This document shows positions 55,292 through 63,515 of a stretch of DNA of 64,000 nt, in pieces. Numbering within the stretch: position 1 is the stretch's first letter; each line of letters begins with the position of its first letter. The stretch spans positions 1 through 64,000 of the forward strand of contig DASXFE010000010.1 in the NCBI GenBank assembly GCA_036489765.1, read 5' to 3'. The position numbers were made by a program, and so were the translations under genes. Under the pieces are notes generated by a model. It saw nothing but the letters and a program-made list of their open reading frames with translations, was not told the origin of the DNA and searched no databases. This DNA comes from DATARH01 sp036489765 (lineage in GTDB: Bacteria; Pseudomonadota; Alphaproteobacteria; ATCC43930; CGMCC-115725).

Positions 55292-56016
55292 AACAGCGCG
55301 TACTGATCGTCGACGACGATGTCGACCACGCCGAAAGCCTGGCCGATGTGCTCGAAATGCGGGGGCATCCGGTCGAGCTCGCCCATAGCGGCGAGCATGC
55401 GATCGAGTGCTTTCGCGGCGGCGCGTTCGATCTCGTGCTGCTCGATGTCAAGCTGCCGGGCATCAACGGGGTCGAGACCTTTTTCGAGTTGAAAAAGATC
55501 CGTCCGGCCGCCCAGGTCATGATGATGACCGGGTTCAGCCTCGAACAGCTGATCGCCCAGGCAATCGAAAACGGCGCGCTCGGCGTTTTGTACAAACCGT
55601 TTGCCGCGACCGACCTGTTGTCGACGCTGGGCCGGGTGGCGCCGCGCGGGCGGGTGCTGGTCGCCGACGACGATCCGGATTTTGTCGACAGCATCACGCC
55701 GATCCTCGCCGCCGCCGATTTCGATCTGTGCCTTGCCGCGAACGGGCGCCGGGCGCTCGCCGAGATCGACAAAGGCATGCCGGACTGCCTGATCCTCGAT
55801 CTGGGGCTGGCGGTGCTGGCCGGCCCGGAAGCGATGGCGCGGCTGCTCGATGTCTGCCGCCAGGTGCCGACGATCCTGGTGACCGGGGGCTATTCCGAAG
55901 ATGTCGCCGAAAGCGTCGCCGGGTTCGGCCTGCGCGCGCACGGCCTGTTGCAGAAGCCGTTCGATCCCGGCGCCTTGTTGAAGGCCGTCGGGGCGGCGGT
56001 GGTGCCGGCGGGCTGA
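55288..56016 (+). CDS. Double-receiver (REC-REC) response regulator
   Basis: A 242-residue protein with two CheY-like domains and no DNA-binding or enzyme output. REC1 (residues 1-115): acidic triad DDD after RVLIV, phosphoacceptor in VLLDVKLPG, Thr in MMTGF, Lys in LYKPFA. REC2 (residues 121-240): DDD in RVLVADDDPDF, phosphoacceptor likely in LILDLGLA, Thr in LVTGGYS, Lys in LQKPFD. Both look complete. Such proteins are phosphorelay intermediates. It lies between two kinases: translationally coupled to the Cache kinase and 17 bp from the REC-kinase gene. Confidence 0.9.
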   Translation: MKQRVLIVDDDVDHAESLADVLEMRGHPVELAHSGEHAIECFRGGAFDLVLLDVKLPGINGVETFFELKKIRPAAQVMMMTGFSLEQLIAQAIENGALGVLYKPFAATDLLSTLGRVAPRGRVLVADDDPDFVDSITPILAAADFDLCLAANGRRALAEIDKGMPDCLILDLGLAVLAGPEAMARLLDVCRQVPTILVTGGYSEDVAESVAGFGLRAHGLLQKPFDPGALLKAVGAAVVPAG

Positions 56017-56033
56017 GGCGGGCAAGCAGGCTG

Positions 56034-57233
56034 ATGAGAAGGGCGATCCCCTTGCGACGTTCCATCCTGATCATCGACGACGATGCCGATTTTGCCGAGT
56101 CGCTCGCCGAGCTGATCGAGCCGCGGGGCTATCACGTCGTCATCGCCGCGCATGCTGATGAGGCGCTGGCGATGGTCGACCGCACGGACCCCCGCTTTAC
56201 CGACGCGCCGGTCGTGTTCGTCGATGTGCGGCTCGGGGTGACCTCGGGGGTCGATGTACTGGCGCGGCTCCGCGCCGAGCGGCCGGACCTGATCTGCGTC
56301 GTGATGACCGCAGAGCTCGACACGCAGACCGCGATCGCCGCCTTGCGCCGCGGCGCCTACGATTATTTCGACAAATCCTGCGATCCGGGCACGCTGTTGG
56401 CGGTGCTCGACCGCTGCTTCGACCTCGTCAAATTGCAGCACGAGCGCCAGGCCGCCTATGACGCGCTGCGCCTCGCCAAGGAAGAGGCCGAGGCGGCGAG
56501 CCGGGCGAAATCGGGTTTTCTCGCGACCGTCAGCCACGAGCTGCGGACGCCGCTCAACGCGATCATCGGGTTCTCCGAGATGATGCTGCGCGAGGTGCTG
56601 GGCGCGCTCGGGAACGAGCAATACCGCACCTATGTCGCCGACATCCACGCCAGCGGCTCGCACCTCTTGCAGATCATCAACGACATCCTCGACCTATCGA
56701 AAGCCGAGTCGGGCAAGCTCGAGCTTTACGAGGACGTCTTCGACCTGCGCGACATGATCCGCGCGGTCGCTCAGCTCACCAGCACCCGCATCCGCGATGC
56801 CGGTCTTTCCAATGCGACGCACCTGCCGGCCGACTTGCCGCTGCTGCGCGCCGACGAGCGCAAGACCAAGCAGGTGCTGCTCAACCTCGTGACCAACGCG
56901 GCCAAGTTTACGCCGCGCGGCGGGCATATCGAGATCGTCGGCGAATACAGCGACGAGGAGGGGGTGTCGCTGACCATCGTCGACACCGGGATCGGCATCG
57001 CGCCCGACGATATCAGCCGCGTGCTCGAACCGTTCGTCCAGGTCGATTCGTCGCTGAGCCGCCAGCATCAAGGGACCGGGCTTGGGCTACCGCTCGTGAA
57101 GGCGATCATGGAATTGCACGGCGGCTCGCTTCTGCTCGACAGCACGGCCGGGGTCGGCACCCGCGTCAAGATCAACTTCCCGGCCGAGCGGGCGGTGTTC
57201 GACCCGATGCGCCACCCGCGCGACGCGGCCTGA
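56034..57233 (+). CDS. REC-histidine kinase (N-terminal receiver, soluble)
   Basis: A 399-residue hybrid. The receiver (residues about 8-130) has IDDDADFAESL, FVDVRLG with the phosphoacceptor Asp, and FDKSCDPG with the conserved Lys. A coiled coil leads to the HisKA domain FLATVSHELRTPLNAIIGFSEMM and the HATPase domain (NLVTNAAKFTP, DTGIGI, GTGLGLPLVK). No membrane helix is seen, so it is cytosolic and is probably phosphorylated at its receiver by upstream components. The ATG at 56034 is preceded by AAGCAGG. The 3' end overlaps the P1 peptidase gene on the other strand by 62 bp. Confidence 0.9.
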   Translation: MRRAIPLRRSILIIDDDADFAESLAELIEPRGYHVVIAAHADEALAMVDRTDPRFTDAPVVFVDVRLGVTSGVDVLARLRAERPDLICVVMTAELDTQTAIAALRRGAYDYFDKSCDPGTLLAVLDRCFDLVKLQHERQAAYDALRLAKEEAEAASRAKSGFLATVSHELRTPLNAIIGFSEMMLREVLGALGNEQYRTYVADIHASGSHLLQIINDILDLSKAESGKLELYEDVFDLRDMIRAVAQLTSTRIRDAGLSNATHLPADLPLLRADERKTKQVLLNLVTNAAKFTPRGGHIEIVGEYSDEEGVSLTIVDTGIGIAPDDISRVLEPFVQVDSSLSRQHQGTGLGLPLVKAIMELHGGSLLLDSTAGVGTRVKINFPAERAVFDPMRHPRDAA

Positions 57234-58227
57234 CGCCCCACCGTTCCGGCCAGCTCGGATAGCCGCCGAGCGGCTCGGCGGCGACGACCCCGCGCATGAT
57301 CGCGCGGGCGAGGCAATCCGCCGCCGCGCTGCCGAGGCGCGACAGGCGGTAGGGGCCGATCGGCTCACCGGTCCCGGTCGAGAGCACGAACACCGTGTCG
57401 CCGTCGAACGGCGTGTGTGCCGGCCGGATCGCTCGCGCCAAACCGTCCTGTGCCATCACGGCGAGCCGCCGGCAGCCATTCTTGTCGAGCGGCAAGTCCG
57501 TGGCGACGACGGCGACCGTCGTGTTGGTCAGCGTCGCCCACGGACCGCAGGCGGAGAAATCCTCCGAATCGAGCGGGGTGTCGGGCGCGGGCGGCTGCGG
57601 CGGGATTTCGCCAGCCAAAGCGTATTCCGCGGCCCACAGACGGCCGTTGTCCGGCCGAACGACCGAGCCGGCGCAGTTGACGATGGCGATCGCCCCGACC
57701 GCGCCGCCTTCACTTAGCGTGAGCGAGGCGCTGCCGACCCCGCCTTTAAGTTGGCCCGCCTTGGCTCCAAGCCCGGCCCCGGCGTTGCCGAGTGCGAATT
57801 CCCGGCCCGCGTGAGACGCCGCGAGCCACCCGAGCCGGCGATAGGGATGCCCATGCGTCCACGCCCGGCGTCCGGGGAAAGCGAGGTCGAAGACGATCGC
57901 CGCCGGCACGATCGGCACGCGCGCGTCGCGCACCTGAAACCCGCGCCCCGCTTCCGCGAGAAACTCCATGGCGCCGCCCGCCGCGTCTAAACCAAAGGCA
58001 GAGCCGCCCGAGAGCACAATGGCATCGGCCCGCTCGACCAGGGTGCCGGGGCCGAGGAGTTCGGTCTCGCGGCTGCCGGGTGCGCCGCCGCGCACATCGA
58101 CGGCGGCGATCGCCGGCGCCTCGGCGAGCACGACGGTCGTGCCGGTGATCGCGGCGCGATCCTCGGCCTGGCCGACAAGGATGCCCGGCACGTCGGTGAT
58201 CAGGTTGCGTGGGCCCGGTGCGGCCAT
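57172..58227 (-). CDS. P1-family (S58, DmpA/NylC-type) peptidase
   Basis: A 351-residue Ntn-hydrolase. The N-terminal half contains NLITDVPGILVGQA, GGAPGSRETELL, and DAIVLSGGSAFGLDAAGG, as in the DmpA family. The likely autoprocessing site is before Thr in LTNTTVAVVATDLPL, where the new N-terminal Thr is the nucleophile. The protein ends GGYPSWPERWG plus about 20 residues that overlap the convergent kinase gene. GGGGGAAAGAC precedes ATG 58227. Activity might be aminopeptidase, amidase or cyclic-oligomer hydrolase. It is divergent from the amidohydrolase gene (60 bp). Confidence 0.87.
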   Translation of the reverse strand: MAAPGPRNLITDVPGILVGQAEDRAAITGTTVVLAEAPAIAAVDVRGGAPGSRETELLGPGTLVERADAIVLSGGSAFGLDAAGGAMEFLAEAGRGFQVRDARVPIVPAAIVFDLAFPGRRAWTHGHPYRRLGWLAASHAGREFALGNAGAGLGAKAGQLKGGVGSASLTLSEGGAVGAIAIVNCAGSVVRPDNGRLWAAEYALAGEIPPQPPAPDTPLDSEDFSACGPWATLTNTTVAVVATDLPLDKNGCRRLAVMAQDGLARAIRPAHTPFDGDTVFVLSTGTGEPIGPYRLSRLGSAAADCLARAIMRGVVAAEPLGGYPSWPERWGVRPRRAGGASGRTPPARPGS

Positions 58228-58287
58228 GTCTTTCCCCCGGGATGGCAGGTAGTTTATGCCCGAGAAACAAGTTACGGGGAGGCGACG

Positions 58288-59724
58288 ATGACGACCACCG
58301 TGATCCGCAACGCCGCCTGGGTCGCCGCCTGGGATGCGAGGGCGGGGCGGCATACCTATCGCTGCGGCGTCGACCTCGCCTTTACCGACGACCGCATCAC
58401 GCATCTCGGCCCCGGCTATGTTGGCGCGGCGGATCGGGTCATCGACGGGACCAAGCTGTTCGCGATCCCCGGTCTCATCGATATTCATTCGCATCCGCAC
58501 CACGAGCCGCTCTATCGCGGGGTGCGCGAGGAGCACGGGCTGCCCGGGATGCATATGACCGGGCTTTACGAGCGCAGCCAGGCCTTTGCGGCGCCGGACA
58601 TCGAGGCCCGGGCGACGAGCGCCGAATTCGCCTTCTGCGAGCTGTTGTCGTGCGGCGTCACGTCGCTCGTCGACATCTCGGCGCCATGGGATGGCTGGGT
58701 AGAGCTTTTCGCCAAAAGCGGGATGCGCGGCTTTCTCGCGCCGGGCTATGCCCAGGCCCGCTGGTTTCTCGAAGACGACCACGAATTGTACTTCGACTGG
58801 GACGAGGCGCGCGGCCGGGCCCAGTTCCAGACCGCGATCGGGTTTCTCGACACCGCCGTGAACCACCCCTGCGGACGCCTCTCCGGCGTCGTCTCGCCGA
58901 TGCAGATCGACACGTGCACCGCCGACCTCCTCCGCGACAGCGCCGACCTTGCCCGCGAGCGCAAGCTGCCGCTGACCGTGCATGTCTCGCAAAGCGTCAG
59001 CGAGGTCCGCGAAATGATCCGCCGCCACGGCAAGACACCGATCCAATGGGCGCATGCGCTCGGGATTCTGGGGCCGGGCGCGATCCTCGGCCACGGGCTG
59101 TTTCTCGATACCCATTCGTGGGTGCGGCACTGGACCAAGACCGACCTCTCGATCCTCGCCGACAGCGGCTGCGCGGTCGCGCATTGCCCGACCCCGTTCG
59201 CGCGCTATGGCCAGACGATGGAGAGTTTCGGCGACTACCTGCGCGCCGGCGTGACGATGGGCCTCGGCACTGATTGCGCCCCGCACAACCTGATCGAGGA
59301 AATGCGCAAGGCCGCTGTGCTCGCCCGCATCGCCGCGCGCGATATCAACACGGTCTCGACCGCTGACCTCTTCCACGCCGCGACGGTCGGAGGCGCGACG
59401 GCGCTGATGCGCGACGATATCGGCCGCCTCGCCCCCGGGATGAAGGCCGACCTCGTGCTGGTCGATCTTGACTGCCCGCAGATGCAGCCGGGCCGAGACC
59501 CGCTGCGGAGCTTTGTCTACCATGCCGCCGACCGCGCCGTGCGCGACGTCTTTGTCGACGGGCAACAGGTCGTCGCCGACCGCAAGGTTCTGACGCTCGA
59601 CCGGGAAGGCGCCGGCGCCAGGCTGCGGGAGGCGCAGGAGCGGATGGAGTCCGCCGTTCCCCAGCGTGATTACTTGCGCCGCCGGCACGACGAGATCGTG
59701 CCCCTCAGCCTCCCGGTGGCGTGA
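58288..59724 (+). CDS. ATZ/TRZ-type amidohydrolase (guanine deaminase/SsnA-like)
   Basis: A 478-residue metal-dependent hydrolase of the amidohydrolase superfamily. Metal ligands are visible in the order IPGLIDIHSHPHHE, LPLTVHVSQS, LGHGLFLD and GLGTDCAPHN, followed by VGGATALMRDDIGRLAPGMKADLVLVDLD, read in parts. The mononuclear metal deaminase/chlorohydrolase group (atrazine, guanine, S-adenosylhomocysteine) has this pattern. The stop codon overlaps the start of the MFS permease gene (TGATG), suggesting that the permease brings in its substrate. Substrate unknown. Confidence 0.88.
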   Translation: MTTTVIRNAAWVAAWDARAGRHTYRCGVDLAFTDDRITHLGPGYVGAADRVIDGTKLFAIPGLIDIHSHPHHEPLYRGVREEHGLPGMHMTGLYERSQAFAAPDIEARATSAEFAFCELLSCGVTSLVDISAPWDGWVELFAKSGMRGFLAPGYAQARWFLEDDHELYFDWDEARGRAQFQTAIGFLDTAVNHPCGRLSGVVSPMQIDTCTADLLRDSADLARERKLPLTVHVSQSVSEVREMIRRHGKTPIQWAHALGILGPGAILGHGLFLDTHSWVRHWTKTDLSILADSGCAVAHCPTPFARYGQTMESFGDYLRAGVTMGLGTDCAPHNLIEEMRKAAVLARIAARDINTVSTADLFHAATVGGATALMRDDIGRLAPGMKADLVLVDLDCPQMQPGRDPLRSFVYHAADRAVRDVFVDGQQVVADRKVLTLDREGAGARLREAQERMESAVPQRDYLRRRHDEIVPLSLPVA

Positions 59725-61043
59725 TGCAAGGGACCACGGACGTCTCGCCCGCTCCTCGGGATGAGGCGGGCGGGACGTCCGCCGCCCTGATCCGCCGCCG
59801 CGCGCTCAAAAAGGTGGCGTGGCGGTTTTTGCCGATCCTGACGCTGGCCTACGTGCTGAACTATCTCGACCGCACGAGCGTCGGCTTCGCGGCGCTGACG
59901 ATGAACAAGGATCTCGGGCTCAGCGCGTACCAGTTCGGCTGGGGTGCGGGGCTCCTGTTCGCCAGCTATGCCCTCTGCGAGATCCCGAGCAACCTCGTTC
60001 TCTATCGCGTCGGCGCGCGGCGCTGGATCGCGCTGATCATGATCAGCTGGGGCATCGTCGCGGCGGCGAACGCCTTTGTCGTCGGGCCGCAGAGTTTCTA
60101 CATCGTCCGCCTGCTGCTGGGCGCGGCCGAGGCCGGGTTCTTCCCCGGCGTCACGTTCTTTCTCGCCGCCTGGTTTCCGGCGCAATACCGCGGTCGCATC
60201 CTGGCTTGGTTTCTCGTCGGCATCCCGGTGTCGTCGCTGATCGGCGGGCCGATCTCCGGCTTGCTCTTACAGATGCACGGGTTCTGGGGGCTTGCCGGGT
60301 GGCAGTGGATGTTCCTGATCGAGGGGCTGCCGGCCAGCGTCATCGGGCTCTTCATCTACGCGCTGCTGTCCGACCGGCCGGAGGAGGCGCGGTGGCTCGA
60401 CCCTGACGAGCGCACGGCGATCATGGCGATGCTGGCAGAGGAACGGCGCGATCGGGCGCGGCATTCGCTGCTTGAGGCGGTCGGCGATGTCCGGGTGCTG
60501 GTGCTGACCGTGATCCAGTTCGCCTACACGCTCGGCTCCTACGGCGTCGGCATCTGGCTGCCGCAGATTTTGAAGACGCACGGGCTTTCGAACCTCGCGG
60601 TGGGGTTCTGGTCGGCGGTGCCGTACCTGTTCGCGAGCGTCGCGATGCTGGTGTGGGCCACCTATGTCGACCATGCCGGCCGCCGCATCCTCAACCTAAC
60701 GCTGGGGTTCCTCTTGGCGACGGTCGGGTTGTTCGTCTCGGTCGGTTGGACGGATCTCGCGCCGGCGCTGATCGGTCTCACGATTGCGCTCGTCGGCGTA
60801 ACCTCGGCCCGGGCGATCTTCTGGACTGTGCCGACGAGCTTCCTGGCCGGGGAGGGCGCGGCCGGCGGGCTCGCCTTCATCACGACGTTCGGCTCGCTCG
60901 GAGGGTTTGTCGGGCCGTTCATGATCGGGTGGATCAAGCAGGCGACCGGCTCGTTCATGCTCGGCCTTGCCGCGATGGGCGCGATCCTCCTGGCGACGAC
61001 GGCGCTGTCGGCGTCGCTGCGCTTGGTGATGCGGGCGGAGTAG
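59724..61043 (+). CDS. MFS transporter, anion:cation symporter family
   Basis: A 439-residue permease with 12 predicted helices. The N-terminus ALKKVAWRFLPILTLAYVLNYLDRTSVGFAAL, read in parts, the Y-x-L-N-Y-L-D-R motif, and GAAEAGFFPGVTFFLAAWFP are hallmarks of the ACS family, which imports organic anions such as tartrate, phthalate and allantoate. ATG 59724 overlaps the amidohydrolase stop. Translational coupling to that enzyme implies uptake of the amidohydrolase substrate or a related organic acid. Confidence 0.92.
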   Translation: MQGTTDVSPAPRDEAGGTSAALIRRRALKKVAWRFLPILTLAYVLNYLDRTSVGFAALTMNKDLGLSAYQFGWGAGLLFASYALCEIPSNLVLYRVGARRWIALIMISWGIVAAANAFVVGPQSFYIVRLLLGAAEAGFFPGVTFFLAAWFPAQYRGRILAWFLVGIPVSSLIGGPISGLLLQMHGFWGLAGWQWMFLIEGLPASVIGLFIYALLSDRPEEARWLDPDERTAIMAMLAEERRDRARHSLLEAVGDVRVLVLTVIQFAYTLGSYGVGIWLPQILKTHGLSNLAVGFWSAVPYLFASVAMLVWATYVDHAGRRILNLTLGFLLATVGLFVSVGWTDLAPALIGLTIALVGVTSARAIFWTVPTSFLAGEGAAGGLAFITTFGSLGGFVGPFMIGWIKQATGSFMLGLAAMGAILLATTALSASLRLVMRAE

Positions 61044-61212
61044 GGCGCGCGCTACTCCTTCATTGCGGTCAGGTCGGGGTGCAGCACGCTGACCACGTCG
61101 CGGATGCCGTCATTAGGCGTGATCATCGGTGGCGGCGAGGCGGGGCGAGTGGCAACCGGCGTGCGGGGGCGGTAGCATTCAGACCCGGCGACGGGAGAGA
61201 TCGGGAGCGGCG

Positions 61213-61749
61213 ATGACCGGCGGATACGATGTCGTCTACCTGGTGCTGAGCGGCACGACGACGGCCGCCCGCTGCCCGGAAATATTGCGCGGGCTCGTCG
61301 GCCTCGGTTTCCCGACCGTGATCGCCTTGCCCACGCCGAACGCATCGCGTGTCCTTGCCCGGCGCGACATGGCCGTGATCGAGGGCGTAACCGTCGTCGA
61401 ATCCTATTTCGACACGGCGATCCTGCCGCGCCCGCCGCACGGGGTGGTGCTGTTCGCGCCGTGCAGCTTCAACTCGTTGAACAAGCTGGCGCACGGCATC
61501 GCCGACACTCTCGCGCTATCGGTCGCCGCCGAGGCGATCGGGCGCGACACACCGATCATCGTGGCGCCGTCGCTGAACGCCCCCCTGCTTGCCCACCCGC
61601 AGGCGCAAGCGTCGCTGAAGCTCCTGCCGCAATGGGGTGTCACCATCGTGCCGCCGGCCGACGATGGCGGCGGCCCGCGCCTCGCCCCGACCGAGCGGCT
61701 GCTCGATGCGGTCCGGCCTTACGCGCCCGGGGGTTCGCCGCCGAACTGA
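61213..61749 (+). CDS. Flavoprotein-family protein (HFCD fold)
   Basis: A 178-residue protein. Pattern of the PF02441 flavin-binding cysteine decarboxylase fold: LVLSGTTTAARCPEIL at the N-terminus, VVLFAPCSFNSLNKLAHGIADTLAL with the conserved Asn and Ala-Asp, and IIVAPSLNAPLLAHP. The family includes the phosphopantothenoylcysteine decarboxylase domain, EpiD and UbiX. The active-site His of EpiD is not obvious here. GGGAGCGG precedes ATG 61213. Overlaps the convergent short gene at 61719-61973 by 31 bp. FMN binding is plausible and the reaction unknown. Confidence 0.78.
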   Translation: MTGGYDVVYLVLSGTTTAARCPEILRGLVGLGFPTVIALPTPNASRVLARRDMAVIEGVTVVESYFDTAILPRPPHGVVLFAPCSFNSLNKLAHGIADTLALSVAAEAIGRDTPIIVAPSLNAPLLAHPQAQASLKLLPQWGVTIVPPADDGGGPRLAPTERLLDAVRPYAPGGSPPN

Positions 61750-61973
61750 GCGGCGGCGTTGCCGCCCATCATCCGCCATTCCGGGTTCCACAGCCCTGCC
61801 GTCGCATGCGCCGCCACGGTCAGCCCGGGCTGCTCGATCGCCCCCCACAGCGGCTCGTAGCAGGTGTGGTTCAGGTAGTGCCCTTCGAGGAACATCGGAG
61901 GGATGAAGACGGCGCGGAAGCGCGTGAACGTCGCGAAGTCTTTGCTCATCGGCGCAAAGCGTTGGACCGGCAT
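61719..61973 (-). pseudogene. Short truncated amidohydrolase-like protein, 84 aa
   Basis: 84 codons with ATG 61973 preceded by GGGAGG. The part FTRFRAVFIPPMFLEGHYLNHTCYEPLWGAIEQPGLTVAAHATAGL, read in parts, resembles the middle of Amidohydro_2 proteins (predicted position where 'YEPLWAAIEE.GLPVAVH' occurs). Metal ligands of the N- and C-terminal parts are missing. It may be a decayed or internally deleted amidohydrolase, or a short folded variant. It is 44 bp after the MmgE/PrpD gene on the same strand, suggesting an old amidohydrolase partner. Confidence 0.5.
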
Positions 61974-62017
61974 CGGCGCCTCCCTCGACAGAGCGCCGAC
62001 GAGCTTGCACGCCTTAG

Positions 62018-63361
62018 CTAGAGCCGCCCGACGATCCCCTTGATCTCGCCGAGCACGCCGCCGCCGAAGGCGCGGACGAGGCCGAAGAGGGCTTCGGTGC
62101 GGGCGCCGAGGCGGGGGCGGACGAGGGCATCGAACTTCGCCGCCATGTCGTCCCAGCCCATCGCGTTGCCGGGGTGGCCCCTGCCGATCGGGATGTGGCG
62201 GAAATCGGTGCGGCCGTCGGCGTATTCGAGCGCGACGCGCGCCTCGGTGTAGCCGACCGTCGGGTCGGGGATCACCTCTACCTTGGCGGCGGTGGCAAGA
62301 ACCGCCGGATCGGCGCGCCAGGGCTCGGCGAAGTCGGCTGCCGACAGGGTGTGGCCGTGAAGGCCGAGGGCGAGGCAGTACTTGATGTCGAACTTGCCTT
62401 CGAGCCCGGTCGAGGGCGCGCCGCTGCGGCGGCCGGTGACCTGGTCGGCAAGGAGTGCGATCTCGGCCTTGACCATGCGCAGGCCATTGAGCCCCGCGGC
62501 CCCGGGCGCCATCTCGCGCGCGGCGTCGACCGCGGGATGGGTCAGGTGGCAGGCGGCGTAGGGCTTGAAGCTGTTGTTGAGGATCTCCCATCCGGTGAAG
62601 TCGCTGGGCGCGAGGCGGCCCGAACCGTCCTGCACCAGCACGTTGTCGAGCCCGCCGCCCGGCTCCAGCACACCGGTCGCGGCGACCATCCCGGCCTTGG
62701 CGAGCTGTGCCGCGATGACCCCATCCATCGCCGCCTTCCCGGCATGAAACGGCTTTGCCATCGTGCCGAACGACGCGGTGAGGCCGCCCGCCTGCGTCGC
62801 CGCGGCGCCGAGCGCGTGCAGCGCGCGTTCCTCATCGAGCCGCAGCAGCGCCGCGGCTGCGGCGCAAGCGCCGAGCCGGCCGAAAACGCCGGTCCCGTGC
62901 CAGCCATGCGCGGTCACCACCTCGCCGAGCCCTAGCCCCAGCCGGCTCGCCGTCTCGAACCCGGCGACATAGGCGCGGAGCATCGCCGTCTCGTCGGCGC
63001 CGAACTCCTCGCCGAGCGCCAGGGTCGCGGCCCAAACGGGGGCGCTCGTGTGGGTCACCGCGCCGATATGCGTGTCGTCGAAATCGAGGCAGTGCGCGAG
63101 CGTGCCGTTGGCGAGCGCGGCGAAGGGCGCCGCCGCGGTGCCGCCGTAGAGCACCGTAGCCGGCCCGGTGCTCTTCCACCCCGCCGCGGTCTCGCGCACC
63201 ACCCGCCCGGCTGGCTCGTCGCCGGCGCCGATCGCGCAGCCGAGCCAGTCGGCCAGGCACAGCCGCGCTCGATCCTCGATCTCGGCCGGCAGGTTGCGCC
63301 CCGGCGCAGCCGCGACATAGGCGGCGACCCGGGCCCCATTCCCCGATGCTGCGCGTGCCAT
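62018..63361 (-). CDS. MmgE/PrpD-family protein (2-methylcitrate dehydratase-like)
   Basis: A 447-residue protein. Markers are LADWLGCAIGAG, ANGTLAHCLDFDDTHIGAVTHTSAPVW, with the conserved His-Cys-Leu-Asp-Phe-Asp-Asp-Thr run, AAAATQAGGLTASFGTMAKPFHAGKAA, and YAACHLTHPAVDAA. These are signature segments of the MmgE/PrpD fold (cis-aconitate decarboxylase and 2-methylcitrate dehydratase). The length matches. ATG 63361 has GGAGGAAG before it. Because no prpB or prpC is adjacent, a general dehydratase or isomerase role in degradation is more likely than the methylcitrate cycle. Confidence 0.9.
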   Translation of the reverse strand: MARAASGNGARVAAYVAAAPGRNLPAEIEDRARLCLADWLGCAIGAGDEPAGRVVRETAAGWKSTGPATVLYGGTAAAPFAALANGTLAHCLDFDDTHIGAVTHTSAPVWAATLALGEEFGADETAMLRAYVAGFETASRLGLGLGEVVTAHGWHGTGVFGRLGACAAAAALLRLDEERALHALGAAATQAGGLTASFGTMAKPFHAGKAAMDGVIAAQLAKAGMVAATGVLEPGGGLDNVLVQDGSGRLAPSDFTGWEILNNSFKPYAACHLTHPAVDAAREMAPGAAGLNGLRMVKAEIALLADQVTGRRSGAPSTGLEGKFDIKYCLALGLHGHTLSAADFAEPWRADPAVLATAAKVEVIPDPTVGYTEARVALEYADGRTDFRHIPIGRGHPGNAMGWDDMAAKFDALVRPRLGARTEALFGLVRAFGGGVLGEIKGIVGRL

Positions 63362-63515
63362 GCATCTTCCTCCGCCGGTGCTGGAACGAATCGCTAACTC
63401 GCTATTTAGGCGAATTTTCACTTTTCCGAAAGTGTGCATCCTCGACACCAAGATATCGACAACCGCACCCATCGCCCTACTAGAATTTCATCTGGCTTGG
63501 GAGAACGAATCGGCA

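Noticed and set aside
59819..60406. 195-codon frame inside the MFS gene on the same strand
   Set aside because: It is an Arg/Gly-rich +2 frame inside a permease with full membrane topology in frame 1.
61052..61126. Short minus-strand reading MITPNDGIRDVVSVLHPDLT after the MFS permease gene
   Set aside because: Only 24 codons with no ribosome site; it could be the tail of a lost gene, but there is too little to support it.
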